Source: Thermomicrobiaceae bacterium
GTDB lineage: Bacteria; Chloroflexota; Chloroflexia; Thermomicrobiales; Thermomicrobiaceae
NCBI GenBank assembly: GCA_007123655.1
Contig: SKKR01000226.1
Span: 1 to 8,564 of the forward strand
Reading direction: 5' to 3'
Length of the DNA: 8,564 nucleotides
Position numbers and translations under genes: made by a program. Shown here piece after piece: positions 1 to 6,295 of this stretch (positions are counted from its first letter, which is position 1; each line of letters opens with the position of its first letter). The notes under the pieces are model-generated. The model had not been told where the DNA came from and ran no database searches. It saw nothing but the letters and a program-made list of their open reading frames with translations.

Positions 1-40
1 CCAGACGCTGTGCTGAAGGCAGGCACTGGGAGGGCGGTCG

Positions 41-820
41 GTGGTCAGTCCCGCGTACGAGGTTGTCCGCTATCGAAGTCTCATCCGCAATCTGGTTGCG
101 AAAGACCTCAAGGTCCGTTACAAGAACTCGGCGCTCGGTTTCGTCTGGTCGCTGCTGAATCCCTTGCTTCTGATGCTGGTGTTCACCTTTGTGTTCACCC
201 AGTTGCTGGACCAGCAGATACCGGATTTCCCGGTGTTCGTCCTGACAGCGCTGCTACCGTGGACCTGGACGGCCAGTGCGGTTGCCATCGGCACCGGGTC
301 GCTGGTCGATAACGCACCGCTCATCAACAAAGTCTACTTCCCACGCTATCTGTTGCCGGTTTCGGTGGTGATCTCGACCGGGATGAACTTCCTGCTCGGT
401 CTGCCCGCGCTGTTCGTCCTGATGGCGGTGTTTGGGCGCCCCTTTACCCAGTGGATGCTCTACATCCCGGTAATCGTCGCGGTGCATGCGATCTTCCTGA
501 TGGCGCTGGTTCTGTTCCTGGCGCCGCTTCACGTTCACCTGCGCGATACGATGGTCGTGGTCGATGTCGGCCTGACCGCCTGGTTCTTTCTGACGCCGAT
601 CCTGTACTCGATCGAGATGGTCGTGCCCGATCTGGCAGCCTGGATGTACCGGATCAACCCGATGGCGGCGATCGTCGCCGAGTATCGAACGATTCTCTAC
701 TCGGGTGGAATTCCGGATCCGCTGTTCATGGGACGCACCGGACTGACCGCGCTCGTCCTGCTCGTCCTGGCCTATCTGTTCTTCCGGCGGATGAATCGGA
801 ACATTGGGGAGCACCTCTAA
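41..820 (+). CDS. wzm: ABC-2 type polysaccharide/polyol phosphate export permease (Wzm/TagG/KpsM family)
   Basis: Integral membrane half of an ABC exporter that moves a lipid-linked glycan (O-antigen, capsule or teichoic-type polymer) from cytoplasm to the outer face of the membrane. The 259 residues match the usual family length. Family marks are visible: the amphipathic N-terminus with KDLKVRYKNSALGFVWSLLNP (residues 21-41, in two overlapping parts), KVYFPRYLLPVS near 97-108, LRDT at 167-170 and FFLTPILYS at 182-190, NPMAAIVAEYR at 206-216, and a C-terminus ending in basic residues and GEHL. About six hydrophobic segments occur, roughly 35-55, 64-85, 104-130, 140-162, 172-192 and 232-248. 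The GTG start is chosen because GGGAGGG at 28-34 lies six bases upstream and the family N-terminus begins just after it. The ATPase gene follows after three bases. The substrate is not determinable from this gene alone; KpsM or TagG would be equally fair names. Confidence 0.93.
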   Translation: MVSPAYEVVRYRSLIRNLVAKDLKVRYKNSALGFVWSLLNPLLLMLVFTFVFTQLLDQQIPDFPVFVLTALLPWTWTASAVAIGTGSLVDNAPLINKVYFPRYLLPVSVVISTGMNFLLGLPALFVLMAVFGRPFTQWMLYIPVIVAVHAIFLMALVLFLAPLHVHLRDTMVVVDVGLTAWFFLTPILYSIEMVVPDLAAWMYRINPMAAIVAEYRTILYSGGIPDPLFMGRTGLTALVLLVLAYLFFRRMNRNIGEHL

Positions 821-823
821 GTC

Positions 824-2083
824 ATGTCTGTACGTCGCGAGCGAACAACCAGGCCGGATGTCGCGCTGGAGTTCCGGGACGTCTCCCGCCATTTCAAGCT
901 GTTCCATGAGCAGCGAAACTCGTTTCAGGACTGGTTCATTGGGCTGGTCCGGCCGAGAGGGAAGGGAGAGGACTTCTGGGCATTGCGTGACGTCAGTTTC
1001 TCCGTCGGATGGGGCGAGGTACTAGGGGTCCTTGGACGAAACGGCGCCGGCAAAAGCACGTTGCTCAAACTGGTAACCCGCATTCTGGAGCCCACCAGCG
1101 GGGAGATCTACCTCTACGGAGATACACACGCAATGCTCGAACTGGGTGCCGGATTTCACCCCGAACTCTCCGGACGGGACAACGTATACCTGAACGGCAG
1201 CATCTACGGTCACGACCGCCAGACGATGTCGGACCGCATCGATGAGATCGTGCGGTTTGCCGAACTTGAGCAGTTCATCGACACGCCGGTCAAGCACTAC
1301 TCATCGGGCATGTTCATGCGGCTGGGATTCTCGATCGCGGTTCACATGGAACCGGAGATCCTGGTGATCGATGAGGTGCTCGCGGTTGGCGACGCCAACT
1401 TTCAGGCCAAGAGTCACCGGGCGCTCAACCATCTCAAATCGCAGGGGACCACGATCCTGTTCGTCTCTCACAACGCCGAGCAGATCCGGAACTTCTGTGA
1501 CCGGGCAATTCTGCTCGAGAATGGACGGCTGATCGACAGTGGTCGCGCCGATGATGTGGTCGACCACTACCAGCGACTTCTGGCTTCTTCGTCAGAAGCG
1601 GTGGAGCTTATGCGATTGCGAGTACTGAACAGCACCGGGCGCACGACGGACAGGATCGCGCCCGGGGAGGACCTTGAGATCGAAGCGCTCCTTCGCGTGC
1701 CGGATTCCGGAATCCCGGACGATGTCACCCTGGCCCTCGATCTTTTCGATGAGTCCGGCGGCCACCTGTTCGGCAGAAGCTCACGGATTCCGCCAGATCT
1801 GCCGCTGCAATCGGTCGACGGCGGGAATCTGGCAACCGCTCGGGGACTGATTCGGAAGCTGCCGATCCGATCGGGCGAGCTCCGGCTCGTGGCCACGCTG
1901 CAGCACACAGACGGGGATGAGCAGGTGCTTGGCAGGCGCGAAACAGTAGTCGACATAACGAGCAATGGGATCGCCGCTGAACGTGGATTACTCCAGCTCG
2001 ACCACGAATGGCGATGGGCGGCCGAGGGCCGTCGCACCGGTGATCCCACGAAGCAGAACGATGGGAAGGGGAGTACCAGATGA
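824..2083 (+). CDS. wzt: ABC transporter ATP-binding protein for polysaccharide export, with C-terminal Wzt-type substrate-binding domain
   Basis: Cytoplasmic ATPase that powers the permease encoded just upstream. The nucleotide-binding domain spans about residues 13-250: Walker A GRNGAGKST at 71-79, the family's ELGAGFHPELSGRDNV segment at 106-121, a degenerate signature YSSGM at 159-163, Walker B ILVIDE at 179-184 with AVGD following, and the switch His at 216 (FVSHN). With 419 residues it is much longer than a bare KpsT/TagH ATPase. Residues about 260-390 form a beta-rich extension (RVLNSTGRTTDRIAPGEDL, later VTLALDLFDESGGHLFG) resembling the Wzt C-terminal domain, which in known O-antigen exporters binds the terminal modification of the glycan; extension to this substrate is inference. 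The start at ATG 824 follows GGGGAG at 806-811 inside the end of the permease gene. The stop overlaps the next gene's ATG. Confidence 0.94.
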   Translation: MSVRRERTTRPDVALEFRDVSRHFKLFHEQRNSFQDWFIGLVRPRGKGEDFWALRDVSFSVGWGEVLGVLGRNGAGKSTLLKLVTRILEPTSGEIYLYGDTHAMLELGAGFHPELSGRDNVYLNGSIYGHDRQTMSDRIDEIVRFAELEQFIDTPVKHYSSGMFMRLGFSIAVHMEPEILVIDEVLAVGDANFQAKSHRALNHLKSQGTTILFVSHNAEQIRNFCDRAILLENGRLIDSGRADDVVDHYQRLLASSSEAVELMRLRVLNSTGRTTDRIAPGEDLEIEALLRVPDSGIPDDVTLALDLFDESGGHLFGRSSRIPPDLPLQSVDGGNLATARGLIRKLPIRSGELRLVATLQHTDGDEQVLGRRETVVDITSNGIAAERGLLQLDHEWRWAAEGRRTGDPTKQNDGKGSTR

Positions 2084-2715
2084 GCGATCTCCAGCGCTGG
2101 GCGGGGATCTATCGTGTGCTGGAGGATGGGATTGACGTCGGAACGGAAGCCTGGACCAGGGAAATCGGCCCTGACCAGGTGCGCTTGACCTCGGTGGTCA
2201 CCGGGATGTCGGAAGATGAGTTCGAGGAGGAGATCGAACTCATTCTCGATCCCGACTGGCGGCCGCTTCAGCTCAACATCGACCGGGAGTCGGAAGAAGG
2301 CGAGCGCCGCTACGTCGGTCGGCGAGTGGGGAGCGCCTGGATCAGCCAGGTGTTCCGGGAATCGGGACCCATGCGTACCGTTACGCTTGAGTTCGGCGAG
2401 GACACCCATCTCGACTACTTCACTGCGCATACGAACAGTGTCACGATCGAGCGGTTGAACCTCGCGCCTGGAAACGGTCTGGAGATAGACGTGGTGTTCG
2501 TCGATCCGGACACGTACACGCCGTCCCTGGTTCGTCAGAAGTATGTGAGGCTTGATGATCCGGAGCCGTTCGAGATCGCGGGCCAGGCGGCCCGGCACGC
2601 CTACCTGTACCAGGGAGCATCTGGACAGGAGTACACGATCTGGACGAATGAGAACCGGATCATCCTGCGATACGAGGATCTCTTCGAGGCGCTGGAGATC
2701 AACCCGGTGCTGTAA
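2080..2715 (+). CDS. Unrecognised beta-rich soluble protein coupled to the exporter operon
   Basis: A 211-residue protein I do not recognise with confidence. It starts with ATGA overlapping the wzt stop, behind a strong GGGAAGGGGAG at 2063-2073, so translation is very probably coupled and the gene belongs to the exporter operon. There is no signal peptide or membrane segment, so it should be cytoplasmic. The sequence is acidic with alternating hydrophobic residues, suggesting beta strands. Its opening (GIYRVLEDGIDVGTEAWTRE, 9-28), then a central RRYVG and a late ARHAYLY-x-W-x-ENRIILRYE pattern recall the DUF3108/DUF6134-like barrel proteins that begin with Y-x-V-x-x-x-G-x-x-V-G; this is a loose resemblance only. 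Context would allow a role in glycan export or glycolipid handling, but no sequence motif proves it. It ends six bases before the convergent lipoprotein gene. Confidence 0.85.
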   Translation: MSDLQRWAGIYRVLEDGIDVGTEAWTREIGPDQVRLTSVVTGMSEDEFEEEIELILDPDWRPLQLNIDRESEEGERRYVGRRVGSAWISQVFRESGPMRTVTLEFGEDTHLDYFTAHTNSVTIERLNLAPGNGLEIDVVFVDPDTYTPSLVRQKYVRLDDPEPFEIAGQAARHAYLYQGASGQEYTIWTNENRIILRYEDLFEALEINPVL

Positions 2716-2721
2716 AGCGAT

Positions 2722-3930
2722 TCACTGGGACTGGTGGACGCTCCCCAGCGCGGCCGCGAAGATCGCGCGCGCCTGGTCGACACGGTCCTGGTCTGACTCA
2801 GGCTGATAGCCCGAAGTCATCGAGATCGCGATGAGATGATCCGGATCGAGCACATAGCCAACATCCACCAGGGCACCCTCCTGCATCATCGTGACCCGGA
2901 CAAGCGCTCGCCCCTGTAGACGCGAAACGTCCCAGATTCGCGCGCTGGATCTGCCCGCAAACTGATCCTCGATGAATGCATCTGCGTCCTGACCGAATTC
3001 GTTCGGCTGTACCGAGATGTTCAGTTGGACCGGCACGTCCGGGTCCGCCGGGGTGAACTCGGCGCGATAGGAGTCGGCTCCCTCGCTCGCGACCGACACA
3101 TTCCAACCGTCCGGAACCCGAACACTCCACCGGTTCGGGAGTTCTATCGCGTCCCAATCGCGGGTTTCCTGGCGAATTTCTTCGAGAAGCTGTTCGTGGT
3201 GCTCCAGCCAGGCGACGATGACCCAGGCGCTTACCGCCGCGGCGTTCTCGGTCTCGGAGTCAGGTACCAGGAGCCCGGCAAGCCCACCGTCGTCATCGGC
3301 GACCGGTCCGCCGGCGAATCCCCGGGAAACGTCGAGGTCGGTGGCAAGATAGTCCGAGCCGCGAATCCGGAGTTCACCATCGATAGCCTGTGACGTTCCC
3401 GTGACGTGGCCGGAGATTCGCGCGAGGGACGGTGGACTTCCGTCCCAGCCAGTTGCGAAGATCTCGCTTCCCACATTCAGGCGGGACGTTGCGATCCGTG
3501 CCGGCGTCATGCGGTCAACCGGGATCTTCAGGAGTGCCAGATCGTACGCTGGTTGAACGGTGACCAGCGCTGGAGCGTACACGTCTCCTGTGGGCAAGAC
3601 GAGTTCGATGTCGCCATCGACAGCCTCGGTCGAGGTAACCAGCAAGCCGTCGCTGTCGATAACGACGGCGGCGCCGAGTACGTCGTCAGGATCCCCGGCA
3701 GAGCGCACCAGGGCTGTCGCAGAGTCCAGCGACGGAGTCGCGCCCCCTCCGGTGGAAGCCGGAACGTCACCGACCGGCGGATCGGACTGCGCCGCTGCGG
3801 GGGCATCGTCGCTGTCCGATGAGTCTCCCCAGCACCCGGCCAGTGCGATGATCACGAGAAGAAGCCCGGCTATGCAGACCCGTGAGTTCATCAATTGATG
3901 CGTGCGCGATCGACTATTTGGGCCAGTCAC
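2722..3930 (-). CDS. Predicted lipoprotein: catalytically dead HtrA/trypsin-like domain plus PsbP/DUF1795-like C-terminal domain
   Basis: A 402-residue exported protein. A hydrophobic stretch (about 18-31) ends in the lipobox LAGC with Cys33, followed by a Ser/Asp/Ala/Pro-rich linker (34-75). Residues about 82-225 follow the HtrA pattern: GAAVVIDSDGLLVTS (86-100), YDLALLKI (129-136), a late GFAGGPV (204-210) and GLAGLLVP. In active HtrA proteases these are TNNHVV, DLALLKV and GNSGGP. Here the His position is Glu102 and the Ser position is Ala206, while Asp130 is kept, so proteolysis by the usual triad is not expected. No PDZ domain follows; residues about 262-400 (PNRWSVRVPDGWNV onward, later FAAALGSV) resemble a PsbP/DUF1795-type domain. 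The GTG start has GAGGGG nine bases upstream (3940-3945); ATG at 3891 would give a shorter, more typical signal peptide of 19 residues but has no clear ribosome site. Likely a binding or sensing protein on the outer face of the membrane. Confidence 0.88.
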   Translation of the reverse strand: MTGPNSRSRTHQLMNSRVCIAGLLLVIIALAGCWGDSSDSDDAPAAAQSDPPVGDVPASTGGGATPSLDSATALVRSAGDPDDVLGAAVVIDSDGLLVTSTEAVDGDIELVLPTGDVYAPALVTVQPAYDLALLKIPVDRMTPARIATSRLNVGSEIFATGWDGSPPSLARISGHVTGTSQAIDGELRIRGSDYLATDLDVSRGFAGGPVADDDGGLAGLLVPDSETENAAAVSAWVIVAWLEHHEQLLEEIRQETRDWDAIELPNRWSVRVPDGWNVSVASEGADSYRAEFTPADPDVPVQLNISVQPNEFGQDADAFIEDQFAGRSSARIWDVSRLQGRALVRVTMMQEGALVDVGYVLDPDHLIAISMTSGYQPESDQDRVDQARAIFAAALGSVHQSQ

Positions 3931-4047
3931 TCAACGGCGCCCCTCGGTAACTGTGGACCGCGACTCGGTCAGGCGGTGTGGTGAACACGTGTGCCGGCCT
4001 GTCACCGCTGAAGCGTACACGAGCCGGGTACGTGCGTCCCGATGTTC

Positions 4048-4063
4048 GTACACCTGAGTGTAC
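4048..4063. promoter_or_regulatory. Inverted repeat GTACAC-N4-GTGTAC, candidate operator
   Basis: A perfect 6-bp inverted repeat around CTGA lies in the divergent region between the lipoprotein gene and the receiver gene. The left arm reads CGTACAC, and the same heptamer recurs in direct orientation 33 bp upstream at 4014-4020. The same arm forms the palindrome at 6369-6384, though with a two-base spacer there. A minus-strand TACACT (4062-4057) within the dyad could be a -10 box for the lipoprotein gene, but I see no good -35 element for it. A regulator-binding site is inferred, not shown. Confidence 0.45.
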
Positions 4064-4140
4064 ATTTGCCTGATCTTCTCGGGCAGAATGGCTGAACATT
4101 GTCGGTGATGAAAGTCCCCTCGAATCCCGTACTCTTTTCC

Positions 4141-4171
4141 CTGACAACGCCACGTTGACACAGCATACAAT
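4141..4171 (+). promoter_or_regulatory. Candidate promoter for the receiver gene
   Basis: CTGACA at 4141-4146 (five of six matches to TTGACA) and TACAAT at 4166-4171 (five of six to TATAAT) are separated by 19 bases, longer than the ideal 17. Transcription would begin near 4178, leaving about 47 bases of leader before GTG 4225. The -10 box is good; the spacing makes this a modest call. Confidence 0.35.
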
Positions 4172-4224
4172 GAGTTCATGGACGTGGGCACTCGCATAAC
4201 GCGGTCTGAAAGAGCGGCGAAATA

Positions 4225-4641
4225 GTGGTGAATTCACAAGCGCATCTGGCGCGGGTACTGCTGGTTGATGACGATCCTGTATTTATCGGTCGCGCCAGAG
4301 AGGCGATCGAGCCGCTTGCGACGCTTCGCACGGTTCATTCGGGCCGCGCCGCGTTGTCTACGGCGATTCTCTGGAAGCCGGACGTCGTCCTCTTCGATCT
4401 GCTGCTGCACGATCTGGACGGGTTCACGTTTCTGGATGAACTGACCCGCGCAGATCTGGAGCGACATCCGTTTATCCTCTGTACCACGGATGGACGCGGA
4501 GCGGACACGCGAATCCGGCCGCTTCCAGAGTGGCGCGTCGGCACGCTCTTACGCTCATCATCGGTACACGATCTTCGGGTCGCCGTAATGCAGGCCGTCG
4601 GGTGTCAGGATCCGCTTTCGCAACTGTGGATCACCGCTTGA
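4225..4641 (+). CDS. Single-domain response-regulator receiver protein
   Basis: A 138-residue CheY-like receiver with no output domain. The acidic pocket is LLVDDDP (Asp15-17), the phosphoacceptor is Asp58 in DVVLFDLLLHDLDGF (53-67), and the switch Thr is 87 or 88 in LCTTDG. The conserved Lys of the fifth strand is replaced: the aligned segment reads VGTLLRSSS, with Arg110 in its place. This conservative change may alter dephosphorylation or signalling. GTG 4225 is the first possible start after an in-frame stop at 4207, with a weak AGAG at 4211-4214; GTG 4228 is equally in frame. No histidine kinase is present in the window, so its partner is unknown. Such proteins relay phosphate or act by protein contact. 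The stop abuts the convergent pncA stop. Confidence 0.88.
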   Translation: MVNSQAHLARVLLVDDDPVFIGRAREAIEPLATLRTVHSGRAALSTAILWKPDVVLFDLLLHDLDGFTFLDELTRADLERHPFILCTTDGRGADTRIRPLPEWRVGTLLRSSSVHDLRVAVMQAVGCQDPLSQLWITA

Positions 4642-5250
4642 TCAGTTCGTTTCTGCGTGTTGCGCCGCGACTTGCGCTCGGGTCGCGACGTGGACCCCGT
4701 CCCGTTTGAGTTCCTCGATCGCCCGCTCCGAGTCGCCTGGATTGACGTCAACCCCGCGGATGGCATCGAGCAGCAGGTGCGTGCGGAGACCTGCCTTGAC
4801 GGCGTCCATTGCACTGGCGCGCACGCAGTAATCGGTCGCCAGCCCGCCGATGTAGATCTCCTCGATTCCCGCATCCTTCAACGAGTCCAGGAGCGTCTTC
4901 CCGTCGGGCGTCTTCCCCTCAAACGCGGAGTAACCTTCATCTTCTTCCGGATCATCCCCCTTGGTGATAATGACGGCGGAGTCCGGCAAGTTCAAGTCCC
5001 GGTGGAACTCGGCGCCACTCGTCCCCTGAATGCAGTGCGGCGGCCATGGTCCACCGCGATCCTGGAAATGGGCGCTACCTTCCGGATGCCAGTCGCGGGA
5101 CGCGAAGATCGGGTGGTCCGCGCGCTTGAAATCATCGATGTACTCGTTCAGGACCGGCACCACATCGTCCCCGTCCTGGGCGGGGAGCGCGCCACCGGGG
5201 CAGAAATCGTGTTGCACGTCGACGATCAGTAGAGCCTGCTTGAGTGCCAT
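4642..5250 (-). CDS. pncA: Nicotinamidase (isochorismatase-like cysteine hydrolase)
   Basis: Hydrolyses nicotinamide to nicotinate and ammonia in the Preiss-Handler NAD salvage route; cytoplasmic. All diagnostic residues are visible in the 202-residue product: catalytic triad Asp11 (VDVQHDF), Lys97 (IITKGDDP) and Cys142 (GLATDYCVRAS), and metal ligands Asp53, His55, His61 and His72 (SRDWHPEGSAHF and WPPHCIQGT), the same spacing as in PncA enzymes of known structure. The cis-peptide-bearing GLATD segment before the nucleophile is also present. The length is standard. The ATG is fixed by a near-perfect AGGAGGG at 5255-5261, four bases upstream. A 117-base gap separates it from the upstream PAP2 gene on the same strand; I find no convincing promoter in it, so it may be transcribed with that gene or from an unrecognised promoter. 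No other NAD-salvage gene is nearby. Confidence 0.96.
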   Translation of the reverse strand: MALKQALLIVDVQHDFCPGGALPAQDGDDVVPVLNEYIDDFKRADHPIFASRDWHPEGSAHFQDRGGPWPPHCIQGTSGAEFHRDLNLPDSAVIITKGDDPEEDEGYSAFEGKTPDGKTLLDSLKDAGIEEIYIGGLATDYCVRASAMDAVKAGLRTHLLLDAIRGVDVNPGDSERAIEELKRDGVHVATRAQVAAQHAETN

Positions 5251-5367
5251 GTCGCCCTCCTGTCAGTGAAACCAGGTTGAATGGCGCGAGGTGCCGAAGG
5301 CCTGCCAGCCAGTACGGCCGATGCCTTCCAGGTTAAGGCTAACACGGGCTGGGGCGGAAGTTTCGAG

Positions 5368-6159
5368 CTAGGGATGCGGAATTTCCGGGGTCAACTGCAG
5401 CCGTTCAATCTGATCTCGAACGCCGGTGACAAGCCTCGGGACCGCCCACCAGGCCCCCAGAGCGAGGAGCGCCCCGGCGACGACGTCCAGGATGAAGTGA
5501 TTACCGGTTCCAACGACCGCGATACTCATCAGCACCGGATAAAGTGTGCCGACGATCCAGTGTCGCCAGTGCCGACCAATCATGATTATCCCGATACCGA
5601 CAAACACGGCGAAGCCGACATGGAGACTGGGCATCGCCGCGTACGGGTTGTACAGCATTTCGATGCCATCCTGGTGGTAGTCAATCGAACTGTACGTTGC
5701 CAGCGTGTCGATGAACCCCGATGCGCTGAAAAAGCGCGGTGGAGCAAGTGGTATCAGTGCGTAGACGAGCAACCCGACTCCCAGCATCCCCAGGAAGACA
5801 TTCCGGACCTCCGAGTAGCGATTGTGATGCCAGATGAACACCCACAGCGCAAACAGGATCAGCGCCGGCATGTGGGTGTAAACGTAGATCGAGTTGACGG
5901 CCCAGATCAGGGAGTCGTGCTGGATGATCCAGGATTGCAACGTCATTTCCCAGGAGATGCCCAGCCAGTTCTGGATCTGCATCAGTTGATAGGCGTTATC
6001 GAACGCGTCCGCGGCCCTGCCTGAGACGATTCCACGCGTCGTGAAGTACGCCATGAACAGCACGATCACCAGCGTGAATTCGTAGACGCCCCGGCGAGCC
6101 AGGACCCCCGGACTTCTTTGACGTTGGTCACCGGCACACGGCGTTGCGATCTCGTTCAT
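5368..6159 (-). CDS. PAP2-superfamily membrane phosphatase/phosphotransferase (inositolphosphorylceramide synthase-like)
   Basis: A 263-residue polytopic protein with about six membrane segments (roughly 27-44, 84-108, 118-138, 178-197, 200-217, 220-239). The lipid phosphatase signature is present: PLAPPRFF at 137-144 as the first motif, AAMPSLHVGFA at 174-184 (PSxH, His180) as the second, and GTGNHFILDVVAGALLA at 217-233 (His221 and Asp225) as the third. The PPRF and PSLH forms are those of the PAP2_3 subgroup that includes inositolphosphorylceramide synthases, so it may dephosphorylate a lipid phosphate or transfer a phospho-head group; the substrate is not inferable. ATG 6159 is chosen because the open frame upstream contains only low-complexity, non-membrane sequence and runs through the intergenic dyads; the ribosome site is weak. 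If a start further upstream were real, up to 72 residues would be added. It is divergent from the recombinase. Confidence 0.88.
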   Translation of the reverse strand: MNEIATPCAGDQRQRSPGVLARRGVYEFTLVIVLFMAYFTTRGIVSGRAADAFDNAYQLMQIQNWLGISWEMTLQSWIIQHDSLIWAVNSIYVYTHMPALILFALWVFIWHHNRYSEVRNVFLGMLGVGLLVYALIPLAPPRFFSASGFIDTLATYSSIDYHQDGIEMLYNPYAAMPSLHVGFAVFVGIGIIMIGRHWRHWIVGTLYPVLMSIAVVGTGNHFILDVVAGALLALGAWWAVPRLVTGVRDQIERLQLTPEIPHP

Positions 6160-6195
6160 GGTCTGGATACACTCGATTTTCAGTCCGGACTCGAC

Positions 6196-6209
6196 ATAAG
6201 TATACTTAT
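6196..6209. promoter_or_regulatory. 14-bp perfect palindrome with ATAA-N6-TTAT core: candidate Xer/dif-like site or operator
   Basis: ATAAGTATACTTAT is a perfect palindrome, AT-rich inside GC-rich surroundings. Its geometry ATAA, six-base centre GTATAC, TTAT equals the inner part of bacterial dif sites bound by Xer recombinases. With 11-base arms the site would run from 6189 to 6216, although the outer arm bases are poorly symmetric and do not closely match the E. coli dif arms. It lies 222 bp upstream of a tyrosine recombinase gene. It could instead be a promoter element: TATACT occurs on both strands (minus strand 6204-6199, pointing to the PAP2 gene), but without a recognisable -35 box. 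Confidence 0.4.
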
Positions 6210-6222
6210 CGATTGAATACGA

Positions 6223-6254
6223 CCGGGTTTCCGCCGCCGGTAACGATAACCCGG
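6223..6254. repeat. Inverted repeat CCGGGTT-N18-AACCCGG
   Basis: Perfect 7-bp arms at 6223-6229 and 6248-6254 flank an 18-base spacer in the divergent region between PAP2 and recombinase genes. No T-tract follows on either strand, so it is not a typical terminator. It may be a protein-binding dyad or a hairpin in a leader transcript. Confidence 0.4.
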
Positions 6255-6262
6255 CGCCGTCC

Positions 6263-6279
6263 CGGACAGTTACTGTCCG
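6263..6279. promoter_or_regulatory. 17-bp palindrome CGGACAGT-T-ACTGTCCG, candidate operator
   Basis: Perfect 8-bp arms around a single central T. Its size and compactness fit a dimeric regulator site better than a terminator, since no T-run follows. It is the most perfect dyad of this intergenic region after the one at 6369-6384, and it has a different sequence, so a different protein would read it. It lies about 105 bp upstream of the PAP2 start and about 70 bp upstream of the predicted recombinase -35 box. Confidence 0.45.
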
Positions 6280-6295
6280 CTGTGACGGGCAGAGT

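Noticed and set aside
1..16. Possible last codons of an upstream gene ending in TGA at 14-16
   Set aside because: Only four codons are visible, so neither frame nor product can be supported.
1567..2598. Long open frame (343 codons) on the minus strand
   Set aside because: Antisense to the Wzt C-terminal region and the next gene; Arg/Pro/Ser-rich composition typical of GC-rich shadow frames, no domain recognisable.
3985..3992. ACACGTGT palindrome in the lipoprotein leader region
   Set aside because: Eight bases only, and unrelated in arm order to the GTACAC dyads; likely chance.
4155..4160. Exact TTGACA hexamer
   Set aside because: No -10-like hexamer lies 16-18 bases downstream; the better -10 (TACAAT) is only five bases away.
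4178..4225. A 15-codon leader frame whose TAG overlaps the receiver GTG by one base
   Set aside because: The overlap is suggestive of coupling, but there is no convincing ribosome site and no composition signal, so chance is likely.
5296..5339. Overlapping small inverted repeats (GAAGGC/GCCTTC and GCCTT/AAGGC) after the PAP2 gene
   Set aside because: Stems of five to six bases with no T-run; too weak to call a terminator or an operator.
5281..6024. Open frame of 247 codons on the plus strand opposite PAP2
   Set aside because: Composition is polar and low in structure, and it mirrors the conserved PAP2 codons; a shadow frame.
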